Shown here: positions 36,453-45,921 of the stretch, in pieces | How positions within the stretch are numbered: the stretch's first letter is position 1 | Layout: each line of letters begins with the position of its first letter | Position numbers and translations under genes: made by a program | Assembly (NCBI RefSeq): GCF_014218725.1 | Contig: NZ_JABBJE010000007.1 | Location: 100,170 to 164,169, forward strand | Reading direction: 5' to 3' | DNA: 64,000 nucleotides | Origin: Brevundimonas huaxiensis | GTDB lineage: Bacteria > Pseudomonadota > Alphaproteobacteria > Caulobacterales > Caulobacteraceae | Notes under the pieces: model-generated | Database searches by the model: none | Told to the model about the DNA's origin: nothing | What the model saw: the letters and a program-made list of their open reading frames with translations, nothing else

Positions 36453-37139
36453 ATGATCACCGTCACCGCCTTCAAATGGGTTCCGCCCTTCGCCGCCGGA
36501 CAAGTTCGGGATCACCGCGTGCGATGGATTCTGAACGAGGCGGGCTGGCCCTACGAAATCCGGTTGCTGGATGCAGTCGATCAGAAGTCGGCGGAATACC
36601 GCGCGCTTCAGCCGTTCGGTCAGGTGCCGACGCTGGAGGAGGACGGCCGCGCTCCGACGTTCGAGAGCGGCGCCATCGTCTGGGATATCGCCGAACGGGC
36701 GGGCGTGCTGATGCCGTCCGATCCGGTGATGCGCGCCCAGGTTCTGACCTGGTATTTCGCTGCCCTGAACAGTGTCGAAGGCGCGCTGAACAATGTCGCC
36801 GAGGCTGAGTTCTTCCTGCCCGACGAAGCGGCCAAGGCGGTGCGACGACCGCAGGTCATGCCCTTCGCGGAGCGGCGCCTGGGCGAGCTTCAGACGGCGC
36901 TGGGCGAACGGAACTGGCTGGTCGGCGAAGACTTTACGGTCGCCGACCTGATGATGAGTTCAGTGCTGAAGATCGCCGCGTCTCTGGACCTGCTCCAAGG
37001 CTATCCGGCGCTACAGGCCTATTTCGACCGCTGCCTGGATCGCCCGGCCTATCGGAAGGCCGTCGCGGACCAGTGTGCGACCATCGCCGCCCATGGCCCG
37101 CGCGACATGCGATACCGCGAGGCCCAAGCCGCCGGCTGA
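36453..37139 (+). CDS. Glutathione S-transferase family protein
   Basis: The product is 228 residues: an N-terminal thioredoxin fold with the cis-Pro region GQVPTLEEDG and the glutathione-gamma-Glu contact in TFESGAIVWDIAERAG, then a helical C-terminal domain (NWLVGEDFTVADLMMSSVL, with the N-capping Asp). The N-terminus WVPPFAAGQVRDHRVRW lacks a clear catalytic Ser/Cys. Its substrate is unknown. It is divergent from fghA. Confidence 0.85.
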   Translation: MITVTAFKWVPPFAAGQVRDHRVRWILNEAGWPYEIRLLDAVDQKSAEYRALQPFGQVPTLEEDGRAPTFESGAIVWDIAERAGVLMPSDPVMRAQVLTWYFAALNSVEGALNNVAEAEFFLPDEAAKAVRRPQVMPFAERRLGELQTALGERNWLVGEDFTVADLMMSSVLKIAASLDLLQGYPALQAYFDRCLDRPAYRKAVADQCATIAAHGPRDMRYREAQAAG

Positions 37140-37144
37140 CGCCT

Positions 37145-37528
37145 TCAGCCCGGCCTGTGCATGGCGCAGATCTTGTTGCCCGACGGATCGCGCAGATAGG
37201 CCAGGATCATGGGGCCGAAGGGGCCCTTGCGTTCGCCGGGCGGGTCCTCGATGGCGCGACCGCCGGCCGCGACGCCGGCGTCGTGGAAGGCCTGGACCAT
37301 CTCGGCCGTCTTGGCGTGAAAGCCGATTGTGCCGCCGTTGGCGTGGCAGGCCGGCTCGCCGTCGATGGGCGCGCCAATCGCAAAGGCGCCCATGCGGGTG
37401 CGCCACCAGTAGCGGCCCTTGGGGTCCGGCCCCTGGCCCGGCTCGACGCCCAAGGCGCCGAGCGCGGCGTCGTAGAACCGGCGCGACGCCTCGATGTCAT
37501 TGGCGCCGACGGTGACGTGGGTGAACAT
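37145..37528 (-). CDS. VOC-family (glyoxalase/bleomycin-resistance fold) protein
   Basis: The product is 127 residues with one betaalphabetabetabeta pair: HVTVGANDIEASRRFYDAALG, then IGFHAKTAEMVQAFHDAGVAAGG, and the C-terminal YLRDPSGNKICAM. The His and Glu metal positions seem partly conserved. Proteins of this kind bind or change small metabolites; the real substrate is unknown. It converges on the GST gene. Confidence 0.85.
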   Translation of the reverse strand: MFTHVTVGANDIEASRRFYDAALGALGVEPGQGPDPKGRYWWRTRMGAFAIGAPIDGEPACHANGGTIGFHAKTAEMVQAFHDAGVAAGGRAIEDPPGERKGPFGPMILAYLRDPSGNKICAMHRPG

Positions 37529-37594
37529 GGCGAGCCCTCCTGATCTATGGTCGACAGACGATAGCCATGACCGTCTCTTTTGGCAACGAACCCG

Positions 37595-38287
37595 TCACCA
37601 CGGGACGGGCCGGCCGTCGCGGTCCAGATAACGCAGTCCCGGCCGCCCCCTCTGCGCCAGGATCACCTCGACCAGTTTGGGGATGCTGTCCTCGATCGTA
37701 TGGGGCGCGTCCGGCCCGCCCAGATCGGTGCGAATCCAGCCCGGCGCCAGCAACAACATGCCGCGGGGGTCATCGGTGTGTCGCGCGGCATAGCCGCGCA
37801 TCAGCATATTCAAGGCCGCCTTGGAGGCGCGATAGGCGTCGACGCCGCCGCCGTTGTTGTTGGCGATGCTGCCCTGGCCCGACGACATGACGCCGATCAC
37901 GCCGCTTGGCGCGACCCGGTCGCCCAGCGCCTCCACCACCTGAAGCGGCGCCCAGGCGTTGGTGGCCATCAGCCGGGTGAAATCGTCCAGCGACGTATCG
38001 GCGATAGAAGCCGGCGCATCGGCCACGCCCGCATTGATGAACAGACAATCGAAGCGTCGATCCGACAGCCTATCTGCAAGCGCCCGCACCTGCTCGCCAT
38101 CCGTGATGTCCAGCATCTCGATCTCTAGCGTCGGATGGTCGGACGCCAGGGCGTGCAGGGGCGACACGGCGGATCGGGCGGTAGCGACGACAGACCAGTC
38201 CCTCTCCAGGAAGGCCTCGGCCAAGGCCAGGCCCAGGCCTCTCGACGCCCCGATCAGCAAGATGGAGCCGGGGGCCCGTGTGGCCAT
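37595..38287 (-). CDS. Short-chain dehydrogenase/reductase
   Basis: The product is 230 residues. The cofactor motif is GASRGLGLALAEAF near residue 13, the NAG region is LFINAGVAD, and the catalytic Tyr-x3-Lys is in AYRASKAALNML. The C-terminal PGWIRTDLGG is typical. It starts 2 bp after the stop of adhC and shares its message. It resembles C-factor-like or sniffer-like SDRs; no substrate is proposed. Confidence 0.85.
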   Translation of the reverse strand: MATRAPGSILLIGASRGLGLALAEAFLERDWSVVATARSAVSPLHALASDHPTLEIEMLDITDGEQVRALADRLSDRRFDCLFINAGVADAPASIADTSLDDFTRLMATNAWAPLQVVEALGDRVAPSGVIGVMSSGQGSIANNNGGGVDAYRASKAALNMLMRGYAARHTDDPRGMLLLAPGWIRTDLGGPDAPHTIEDSIPKLVEVILAQRGRPGLRYLDRDGRPVPW

Positions 38288-38289
38288 GA

Positions 38290-39396
<1,107 letters not shown>

Positions 39397-39459
39397 GGCA
39401 GGGGCTCCTGAACGATTCCCTCCTCTTCTAGGGCAGGCGCAGGATGGTATGAAGCCGTC

Positions 39460-40169
39460 ATGTCACAACCAAACCTCGTCGTCCTGACCGGGGCCGGCAT
39501 ATCGGCCGAGAGCGGCGTGCCGACGTTTCGGGCGTCGGATGGGCTGTGGTGCGGGCATCGGGTGGAGGATGTGGCGACGCCTGAGGGCTATGCGGCCGAT
39601 CCGGCGCTGGTGCAGGACTTCTACAATCAGCGGCGGCGACAGTTGGCCGAGGTCCAGCCGAATGCGGCGCACCAGGCGCTGGCGGCGTTGGCGGCGCGGT
39701 GGCGGGGCGACTTCCTGCTGGTGACGCAGAACGTCGATGATCTGCACGACCGGGCGCATGAAGAGACGCCGCCGGCCGCCGGGTTCGAGCTGATCCATAT
39801 GCACGGCGAACTGCTGAAAGGCCGCTGCACTGGCTCGGGCGCAGTGATGGACTGGGCCGGGGACATGGCGGCGGACGAGGCCTCGCCGCATCATCCCGAC
39901 GGCCTCATGCGGCCGCACATCGTCTGGTTCGGGGAGATGCCGCTTCAGATGGAGCGGATCGAGCGGGCGCTGGAGCGGTGCGACCTGTTCGTGTCCATCG
40001 GCACCTCGGGCGCGGTCTATCCGGCGGCAGGGTTCGTGCAGGCGGCGCGGTATGCCGGGGCGCGGACGGTCGAGATCAACCTGCAGCCGACGTCGGGGCG
40101 CGCCTGTTCGACGAAGGCGTTTACGGACCGGCTACGCAGGCCGTGCCGGCCTTCTTCGACACGCTGTAG
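39460..40169 (+). pseudogene. cobB: Sir2-family NAD-dependent protein deacylase with a C-terminal frameshift
   Basis: The sirtuin begins with [21 protein letters not shown] and continues with [11 protein letters not shown], the catalytic His in [12 protein letters not shown], and WFGEMPLQ. It would be about 236 residues. After INLQPTSG the reading frame slips: the expected end ([23 protein letters not shown]) is in the next frame, and one added G in the GGGG run at 40095-40098 restores it to the TAG at 40167. Without that base the frame runs on for about 280 meaningless residues, antisense to the OmpA gene. It may be a real loss or a base-calling error; the body of the enzyme is intact. Confidence 0.8.
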
Positions 40170-40176
40170 AGACGAA

Positions 40177-40207
40177 AACGGCGGCCGCTGCGAAGGCGGC
40201 CGCCGTT
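40177..40207 (-). terminator. Strong hairpin between cobB and the OmpA gene
   Basis: AACGGCGGCCGC and GCGGCCGCCGTT form a perfect 12-bp stem around TGCGAAG, followed by TTTT on the minus strand. It serves the OmpA gene and may also stop transcription from cobB. Confidence 0.8.
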
Positions 40208-40230
40208 CCGGTGTCCGAGGTCGAGGCGGC

Positions 40231-40782
40231 TTAGGCCAGGACGACGATGGTCACGCGGCGGTTCTGCGAACGCCCCTCGGGCGTGTCGTTCGAGGCCACC
40301 GGCTGTTCCTGGCCATAGGAGATGGTGGCCATGCGGTTCAGGGCGACGCCCTGGCGGTTCAGGAAGCGACGCACGGCCTCGGCGCGTTGCTCGCCCAGCT
40401 GGTCGTTATGCTCGGGCGTGCCGGTCGAGTCGGTGTAGCCCTGGATTTCCAGATAGACGTTCTTGTTCTCGCCCTGCAGACGCTGGGCGAACTGGGCCAG
40501 GCGCTGCTCGGCCTCGGGCGACAGGGCCGCCGCGTCGGTGGGGAATTTCACGGAATCGTCCGACAGCACGACCTGATAGAGGAACTTGCCCTCGGCCAGT
40601 TTGTGCGCGTCGTTGGCGCGTTGCAGGGCCTGGCCTGCGGTGCCTTCGACGGTGGTCACGCGGTTGTCGACGACTTCGACCTGATCACGCACGAAACGAT
40701 GGCTGGCGCAGCCGCTGGCCGCAAAGCCGAGGGCGATGAGGGCGCCGCCGACGACCGCCGTCCTGAGTTTCGATCTGCTCAA
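40231..40782 (-). CDS. OmpA-family outer-membrane lipoprotein
   Basis: The product is 183 residues. The start is a TTG at 40782, with GGAG 7 bp upstream; the much longer frame upstream to 42072 is antisense to a different gene. The signal peptide ends in a lipobox ASGC (about residue 25). A short coiled coil follows ([20 protein letters not shown]), then the peptidoglycan-binding OmpA_C domain with [20 protein letters not shown] and [20 protein letters not shown]. It probably anchors the outer membrane to the cell wall, like Pal. It stands alone. Confidence 0.9.
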   Translation of the reverse strand: MSRSKLRTAVVGGALIALGFAASGCASHRFVRDQVEVVDNRVTTVEGTAGQALQRANDAHKLAEGKFLYQVVLSDDSVKFPTDAAALSPEAEQRLAQFAQRLQGENKNVYLEIQGYTDSTGTPEHNDQLGEQRAEAVRRFLNRQGVALNRMATISYGQEQPVASNDTPEGRSQNRRVTIVVLA

Positions 40783-41158
40783 GTTCTGTCTCCTTCTTGC
40801 CGGGAGCGCCACACCCAGTTCATGCGCAAGATGAAAATGGCGTATGAGACAAGGCGGAGTAATGACGCGCTTTGGGCGGCATCGTGTCAGCTTGACCATA
40901 AGCAGACCGAATATTCGCGTTATTCTTGCATGAGCATGGAACCACCGCCTCAGTGAAGACGTTGCGCCGCCGACGGCCGATGCCGGAGGGCGGACACGCT
41001 CATCTATCGCCGCCCTGCGCAGTCGCACGGTTGTATTCACGCCGACGCCACTTTCCTGACGCGACCGAATGTTTTCAACGGGGCCTGTTGGTTTTTTACA
41101 GGCGTTTTGTCCCGATGACCATGCGGCGGCGTGTTCAACTCCCATCACGGATCGGCGA
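40783..41158. other. 376-bp region without a recognised gene
   Basis: The left part is upstream of the OmpA gene and must hold its promoter. The right part leads into the TonB-like gene. The composition is less GC-rich than average, as in other intergenic stretches. No repeat, RNA gene or clear small gene is seen. Confidence 0.5.
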
Positions 41159-41992
41159 TTGAGCGCGGCGCGCACACGGCGCTGGGCGCTGGCGGCGACG
41201 CCGATCCTGGCCGCGCATCTGGGGCTGGCGCTGCTGATGCGCGGCGGTGCGGAGCCGATCGTCGAGGCGCCGCAGTCGTCGCCGATGATGGTCGAACTGG
41301 TCGAGCCGCCCCCGCCGCCTCCCCCGCCCGCGCGCGTGATCGCGCCCGATCCCTCGCCCAAGCCCGACGCGCCGGCCGCCGCCGCCCAGGCGGCCGCGCC
41401 GCCCAAACCTGCGCCCCAGCGGCGACCGCCGGCCGTGGCGGCGGCGCGACCGCGACTGGTGGTCAGCAAACGCCCGCCCGACGTCGAACCCCTGCCCGCC
41501 GCGCCCGCCCCGCCGGGTCCGCCCCTGCCCTTGCTGGGCGCGGCACAGATCGCCGGCGCCATGACGGTCGGCTCAGGTCCGGGCGGCGGCGGCGGAAAGG
41601 GCGTCGGCGGATCGGGCGGCTCGGGCGGGACCGGCGCGGGTTCAGGCTCGGGCGGCGGGTCGTGCGACATGGTGCGCTGGGTCCAGGACGCCGTTCGCGA
41701 CGACCAGGCCGTGCGCCGCGCCGTCATCGCCGCATCCCAGGACATGGAGGCGAACGGCCGCGCCATTCTGGTCTGGAACGGCGACTGGCTGCAAAGCCGC
41801 AACCAGGCCGGCAAGGGTCTGGCGGGCGTGCGCCAGGCCATCGCCCTCGAAGTCGCCTTCGCCCCGGCCGAGTGCAAAAGCCAACGCATGACGGGCCTGG
41901 CGGTCCTGAAGCTGGAAGACCGCCCCGGCGGCGCGCAACTGGCCCTCGGCAAGGGCAGCTGGCGCTGGTCGGACCTGCTGGGCGCGGGCTGA
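41159..41992 (+). CDS. TonB-like protein with Pro-rich and Gly-rich linkers
   Basis: The product is 277 residues if it starts at the TTG at 41159; an ATG at 41069 in frame would add 30 residues without clear sense. One N-terminal membrane helix (LAATPILAAHLGLALLM) is followed by a Pro/Ala-rich spacer (PPPPPPPPAR, KPDAPAAAAQAAAPPKPAP), as in TonB, then a glycine-serine spacer, and a C-terminal domain with two Cys (SGGGSCDMVRWVQDAV and APAECKSQRM). The C-terminal fold is not the standard TonB domain, so an energy-transducer role is uncertain. Confidence 0.6.
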   Translation: MSAARTRRWALAATPILAAHLGLALLMRGGAEPIVEAPQSSPMMVELVEPPPPPPPPARVIAPDPSPKPDAPAAAAQAAAPPKPAPQRRPPAVAAARPRLVVSKRPPDVEPLPAAPAPPGPPLPLLGAAQIAGAMTVGSGPGGGGGKGVGGSGGSGGTGAGSGSGGGSCDMVRWVQDAVRDDQAVRRAVIAASQDMEANGRAILVWNGDWLQSRNQAGKGLAGVRQAIALEVAFAPAECKSQRMTGLAVLKLEDRPGGAQLALGKGSWRWSDLLGAG

Positions 41993-42306
41993 CGGGCCGA
42001 CGCCCATTCAGACGGTCGCCCGCAAAAAACACCGTCTAATTCGTCTAATTCGTCTGATCTCTCCCTCTCCAAGCCTGCGGCGCCTCACCTGCGGAAGAAC
42101 CGATACAGGATCGCACGGCTTAGAAGCGTGGGCAGGAAGATGACGCCGGCGGCCGATAGAAGATTGAAAATATTGGACTGACCTCAGGCGAATAGGATGG
42201 CCGGCCTCTTGGTGATCGTGCGTCGAGCGGAGCGAAACTGGAGGATCACGAAAGAAAGACGCGCGCGCGGTTGCGCTCCCCTCGCCGGACACGCACCTAG
42301 CCTGCC
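41993..42306. other. 314-bp intergenic region with a short tandem repeat
   Basis: Three near-identical 9-base units (CGTCTAATT, CGTCTAATT, CGTCTGATC) lie at 42033-42059. On the minus strand about 32 codons up to 42090 read as a hydrophobic peptide ending RAILYRFFRR, but no start codon precedes them, so they may be a gene remnant. The rest must hold the selO promoter. Confidence 0.4.
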
Positions 42307-43752
42307 ATGCCCGTCTCTCCTGACTATCGCCCCGAACCGCGCTTCTTCGATTTGGGCGCGGACTATGCCGATGCGGTTCAGGCCGCGGATTTTCCGCAGA
42401 CGATCCTGCGGTTTCGCAACGACCGCGCGGCGGCCGAGGTCGGGCTGGAGGGGCTGAGCGAGGCGGAATGGATCGCGGCGTTCAAGCGGTTCGAACCCCT
42501 GCCGGGCCAGCCCGGTCCGATCGCCATGCGCTATCACGGGCATCAGTTCCGGCACTACAATCCCGATCTGGGCGACGGGCGCGGGTTTCTGGCGGCGCAG
42601 ATGCGCGCTCAAGCAACGAGCGACCGCGTCGCGAGTGATAGCGCTCAAGGCCGGCTGCTCGACCTGGGAACCAAAGGCACCGGCCAGACGCCCTGGTCGC
42701 GCGGCGGCGATGGGCGGCTGACGCTGAAGGGCGGGGTGCGCGAGGTTCTGGCGGCGACGATGCTGGAGGCGCAGGGCGTCCCGACCAGCCGCGCCTTTTC
42801 GCTGATCGAGACCGGCGAAGCGCTGGAGCGCGGAGACGAGCCGTCGCCGACGCGGTCGGCTGTTCTGGTGCGGCTGTCGCACAGCCATGTGCGGTTCGGG
42901 ACGTTCCAGCGCGCCGCCTATCTGGGGCGCAAGGACCAGATCGAAGCGCTGATCGAACACGTGCGCAGCCTGTATCATCCGGGCGTCGCCGCCGGCGATG
43001 CGCCCGGTCTGCTGCGAGCCGTCGTCGAGGCCTCGGCGAAACTGACGGCGCGGTGGATCGCCGCCGGCTTCGTGCACGGGGTTCTGAACACCGACAATCT
43101 GAACGTCACGGGCGAGAGCTTCGACTACGGCCCCTGGCGGTTCCTGCCTGAATACGACCCGGCCTTCACCGCCGCCTATTTCGACCAGACGGGCCTGTAC
43201 GCCTTCGCGCGTCAGCCCGAGGCGGTGTTCTGGAACCTGACGCAGTTGGCCGGGTGCCTGAAACTGGTCGCCGAGGTCGAACCGTTGGCGGATGCGCTGA
43301 ACGGCTTCGGTCCCGCCTATATCCGCGAACTGCGGGCCGCCTTCCTGATGCGGCTGGGCGTCCACAGCCTGGGCGAGGCGGCGGATCAGCGGCTGGTCGA
43401 TACGACGCTGGCCCTGCTGCGGGAGGGCGGCGCGGCGCTGCGGTGGGAGCCGCTGTTCTTCGACTGGTTCGGCGGCTTCGCCTCCTCGGCCCGCGCCCTG
43501 TCGGGACCGCGCGCGAAACTGTACCAGGGCGAGGCCTTCGACGCCTTCCGCTTTGCGTTGATGGAACACGAACCCGACCGGATCGAACGACTGGAGCATC
43601 CGATGTTCGCCGCGCGCGAACCGGAGGAGATGCTGATCGGCGAGGTCGAGGCGATCTGGGCCGCCATCGCCGACGCCGACGACTGGGCGCCCTTCCAGGC
43701 CAAGCTGGATCGACTGGAGGCGGCGCGTCTGGCTTGGGGTTTTACGGCCTGA
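42307..43752 (+). CDS. selO: SelO/YdiU family protein adenylyltransferase (pseudokinase fold)
   Basis: SelO enzymes transfer AMP from ATP onto Ser, Thr or Tyr of target proteins in oxidative stress. The product is 481 residues, normal for bacteria. Landmarks: MRYHGHQFRHYNPDLGDGRG, LDLGTKGTGQTPWSRGGDG, and FVHGVLNTDNLNVTGESFDY, where the family has its Asn and Asp ligands, and later FDYGPWRFLPEYDP. Bacterial copies usually end in a redox Cys pair; I do not see one here. No partner is near. Confidence 0.9.
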   Translation: MPVSPDYRPEPRFFDLGADYADAVQAADFPQTILRFRNDRAAAEVGLEGLSEAEWIAAFKRFEPLPGQPGPIAMRYHGHQFRHYNPDLGDGRGFLAAQMRAQATSDRVASDSAQGRLLDLGTKGTGQTPWSRGGDGRLTLKGGVREVLAATMLEAQGVPTSRAFSLIETGEALERGDEPSPTRSAVLVRLSHSHVRFGTFQRAAYLGRKDQIEALIEHVRSLYHPGVAAGDAPGLLRAVVEASAKLTARWIAAGFVHGVLNTDNLNVTGESFDYGPWRFLPEYDPAFTAAYFDQTGLYAFARQPEAVFWNLTQLAGCLKLVAEVEPLADALNGFGPAYIRELRAAFLMRLGVHSLGEAADQRLVDTTLALLREGGAALRWEPLFFDWFGGFASSARALSGPRAKLYQGEAFDAFRFALMEHEPDRIERLEHPMFAAREPEEMLIGEVEAIWAAIADADDWAPFQAKLDRLEAARLAWGFTA

Positions 43753-43780
43753 CGCCGAACCTTACGAAAGCTTCATCTCG

Positions 43781-43827
43781 TTTATCGATAATCTTCTTGC
43801 CCGTTTATCGATAAATCCATATCGATA
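43781..43827. promoter_or_regulatory. Three ATCGAT-centred operator-like sites upstream of the DUF2975/XRE operon
   Basis: TTTATCGATAA (43781-43791), TTTATCGATAAA (43804-43815, perfect) and TATCGATA (43820-43827) share the core ATCGAT. They lie 48-95 bp before the first gene. The array fits cooperative binding by the XRE protein of the operon; that binder is inference. Confidence 0.6.
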
Positions 43828-43875
43828 GTCACCAAGGCGGTCGCGGAGGGCGACCCGAAGGGAAGGACTTTTGAG

Positions 43876-44403
43876 ATGAAACTGATCGGCAAATATTCAA
43901 TCGCAAGCGCTCTGCGCTGGTGCCTGGGGTTCGCAAACGTCTTCGTCATGCTGGCGACGATCGTCATGGCGATCTGCCTCTTGGGCAGCGTCGTATCGGC
44001 CGACTTCGCCGCAGGTTTCATCGACGGACTGAAGGACATGAACAGCAGCACGGGCCGTGAGCTGCAATGGCCGGAGCGTCTGACCTTGCTCGGCGCCTTC
44101 ATGGCCTGCGGCTTCACCTGGTGGATCATCAACCGGCTGCGGCGCATCCTGCTGTCGGTCAATCAGGGCGACGCCTTCGAGTTCGCCAACGTCAAACGGT
44201 TGCAAGGCGTGGGTCTGGGCCTGATCGGCATCCAGCTGACGGCGCTGTTGCTGGTCTTCGTCGCCCCGCAGAGCATCGGCCAGTCGCCGTCCGACTACGA
44301 CTTCGACCTGGGGTCCTGGCTGGGCATTCTGGTGGTCTTCATCCTGGCCGAGGTGTTCCGGCAGGGGTCGGCCATGCGCGACGAACAGCTGACCACGATC
44401 TGA
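43876..44403 (+). CDS. DUF2975 membrane protein
   Basis: The product is 175 residues with four hydrophobic segments (about 15-40, 72-90, 113-132 and 146-163). The DUF2975 pattern is seen, with GDAFEFANVKRLQGVGLGLI between helices 2 and 3. DUF2975 proteins are nearly always followed by a small XRE regulator, as here 12 bp downstream. Their job is unknown; some such pairs affect sporulation or membrane stress. The array of operator-like sites lies upstream. Confidence 0.8.
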   Translation: MKLIGKYSIASALRWCLGFANVFVMLATIVMAICLLGSVVSADFAAGFIDGLKDMNSSTGRELQWPERLTLLGAFMACGFTWWIINRLRRILLSVNQGDAFEFANVKRLQGVGLGLIGIQLTALLLVFVAPQSIGQSPSDYDFDLGSWLGILVVFILAEVFRQGSAMRDEQLTTI

Positions 44404-44415
44404 GGAGCGCGCGCC

Positions 44416-44634
44416 ATGATCATGATCCAACTGGACCGGCTGCTGCTCGAACGCCGGATGTCCCTGACCGAACTGTCCGACCGCGTCGGCGTCACCCTGG
44501 CCAATCTGTCGATCCTGAAGACCGGCAAGGCCCGCGCGGTGCGCTTCTCGACCCTGGACGCCCTGTGTCGCGAACTGGATTGCCAGCCCGGCGACCTGAT
44601 CGTCCAGATGCCGGGGCCGCAGCCCGAAGACTGA
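44416..44634 (+). CDS. Small XRE-family regulator (YozG-like)
   Basis: The product is 72 residues, nearly all helix-turn-helix (RLLLERRMSLTELSDRVGVT, LANLSILKTGKARAVRFSTL, CRELDCQPGDLI). Short regulators of this YozG type come after DUF2975 genes and repress their own operon. GGAG precedes the ATG. Confidence 0.88.
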   Translation: MIMIQLDRLLLERRMSLTELSDRVGVTLANLSILKTGKARAVRFSTLDALCRELDCQPGDLIVQMPGPQPED

Positions 44635-44703
44635 AGTCGCGCGTCGCAAATCCTTGTGGGGCATTGGGAATCGGCCCAATGCCCCCGGCCCGTAACAGAA
44701 AGT

Positions 44704-44775
44704 CATCAACTGATGTCATCAGTTGATGTCATCGCATGATGACAACGCTCTGAAGCGCCGCTATATAGGCTTCAG
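44704..44775. promoter_or_regulatory. Tandem palindromes in the doxX promoter
   Basis: CATCAACTGATG-T-CATCAGTTGATG is a perfect inverted repeat at 44704-44728, extended by CATCGCATGATG (44730-44741). Just beyond it CTGAAGC (44750-44756) pairs with GCTTCAG (44769-44775) around TATATA, which could be the -10 element. This looks like a tightly controlled promoter for the DoxX gene. The regulator is not identified. Confidence 0.55.
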
Positions 44776-44844
44776 CGAACGGCTCCCCGGGGAATGCCCC
44801 AAGGCCGGATCGCAGCCGTTCATGACCTTCAGGCGTCCTCCCCG

Positions 44845-45261
44845 ATGACCACCTCGACCTTCACCACCGCGCCGTCGCGCAACCGCGCCGCCTACGCCAA
44901 CATCGCCCTTTGGACGCTGCAGGGCTGGATCGCGATGTTCTTCATCGCCGCCGGCTACGCCAAGCTGACCGAGCCGATGACCAATCTGATCAATCTGATG
45001 GGCTGGCCCGCCGTCGCGCCCGAGAACATGGTGCGCGGCCTGGGCGTGGTCGAGATCGTTCTGGCCATGGGCGTGTTGAGCCCGCTGATCTCGTGGCGGG
45101 TGGGTCGCCCGCTGCTGCTGACGGCGACGGTCGGCCTGATCGTCATGGAAGCGACCATGATGATAATCCACGCGTTGAGCCAGGACTTCGGCCTGGCGGC
45201 GGTAAACGCCGTCCTGCTGGCCATCACCGTCCCGGTGCTGCTAGGCCGCCGTAAGGCCTGA
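44845..45261 (+). CDS. DoxX-family membrane protein
   Basis: The product is 138 residues with four helices (around 22-40, 60-80, 85-110 and 118-135). The DoxX pattern is LQGWIAMFFIAAGYAKL and GLGVVEIVLAMGVLSPL. DoxX-like proteins join oxidoreductases such as SodA/SseA complexes in some bacteria; in many they are of unknown role. It stands alone behind the palindromic promoter. Start choice is by similarity only. Confidence 0.8.
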   Translation: MTTSTFTTAPSRNRAAYANIALWTLQGWIAMFFIAAGYAKLTEPMTNLINLMGWPAVAPENMVRGLGVVEIVLAMGVLSPLISWRVGRPLLLTATVGLIVMEATMMIIHALSQDFGLAAVNAVLLAITVPVLLGRRKA

Positions 45262-45274
45262 CTGAAAGAGATCG

Positions 45275-45346
45275 AACGCCGGACCCCTCTCCCCCCTGCA
45301 GTCCGGCGTTTGCGCCCGGAGCTTCCCCCCAGGCTCCGGGCTTTTT
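45275..45346 (+). terminator. Double hairpin terminator after doxX
   Basis: The first stem pairs AACGCCGGAC (45275-45284) with GTCCGGCGTT (45301-45310). The second pairs GCCCGGAGC (45314-45322) with GCTCCGGGC (45333-45341) and is followed by TTTTT, a textbook rho-independent terminator. Confidence 0.85.
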
Positions 45347-45381
45347 CGTGCCTGATCGTCGGCGCGAGAGAAAAGCTTACC

Positions 45382-45423
45382 CTTACGTGCGCGTAAGCCT
45401 CTTCCCTTTACGCGCACGTCAAG
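45382..45423. promoter_or_regulatory. Two LiuR-like operators before the MerR gene
   Basis: CTTACGTGCGCGTAAG (45382-45397) and CTTTACGCGCACGTCAAG (45406-45423) are near-palindromes sharing TTACG and CGTAA, with centres 25 bp apart. Known LiuR sites of proteobacteria have the same TTTACG/CGTAAA ends. They are just before the MerR gene (45436), so autoregulation is likely. Confidence 0.65.
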
Positions 45424-45435
45424 TTATGAAGGCCT

Positions 45436-45918
45436 ATGGCCACCGCCGACGACCACCGCACCTATTCCATTCGCCAGCTGTGCCGCGAGTTCGGCGCCAC
45501 GGCGCGCGCCCTTCGATTCTATGAGGACAAGGGCCTGCTGACGCCCGCGCGCAAGGGCCAGACCCGCGTCTATGACGCGCGCGACCGCGCCCGGCTGAAA
45601 CTGATCCTGAGGGGCCGCCGCATCGGCTTTACCCTTCAGGAGATCCAGGACATGATGGATCTCTATGATCAGAAGGATCACAACGTCCACCAGATGGCCG
45701 TGGCCCTGGTGCGGCACCGCGCCCAGATCGCGGCGCTGAAACAGCAGCTGGAAGACATCGAAGGCGCCATCGAGACGGCCGAACAGGCCTGCGCCTGGAT
45801 GGAATCCAAACTGTCCGAACACCGCCCCGACCTGCTGCCGGGCGCCGAAGACTACGAGAAGCTGCTGCGCGCGCGTCTCAACCACGACCACCACCACCCC
45901 TTCAAAGCAAGAGCGTAA
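45436..45918 (+). CDS. MerR-family regulator, LiuR-like
   Basis: The product is 160 residues: an N-terminal MerR helix-turn-helix (YSIRQLCREFGATARALRFY, then EDKGLLTPARKGQTRVY), a dimer helix and a C-terminal segment. There are no metal-binding cysteines except a single one (EQACAWM). This MerR subgroup (LiuR) controls leucine/isovalerate and fatty-acid breakdown. It is 3 bp upstream of an acyl-CoA dehydrogenase gene, which it probably controls. Confidence 0.85.
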   Translation: MATADDHRTYSIRQLCREFGATARALRFYEDKGLLTPARKGQTRVYDARDRARLKLILRGRRIGFTLQEIQDMMDLYDQKDHNVHQMAVALVRHRAQIAALKQQLEDIEGAIETAEQACAWMESKLSEHRPDLLPGAEDYEKLLRARLNHDHHHPFKARA

Positions 45919-45921
45919 TCC

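Noticed and set aside
39460..40956. A single 498-residue protein starting as sirtuin
   Set aside because: The last about 280 residues are antisense to the OmpA gene and appear only because of a one-base frame slip at 40095-40098; the natural sirtuin end is in the next frame.
42033..42059. Three 9-base units as a possible satellite or operator
   Set aside because: Only three copies, the last with changes, no dyad symmetry; most likely replication slippage.
40231..42072. A 604-residue minus-strand protein ending in the OmpA domain
   Set aside because: Everything before the TTG at 40782 is the complement of the TonB-like gene and the intergenic region; a ribosome-binding site and signal peptide mark the true start at 40782.
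42184..43599. 471-residue minus-strand frame opposite selO
   Set aside because: Composition is that of an antisense shadow; selO on the other strand has full family signatures.
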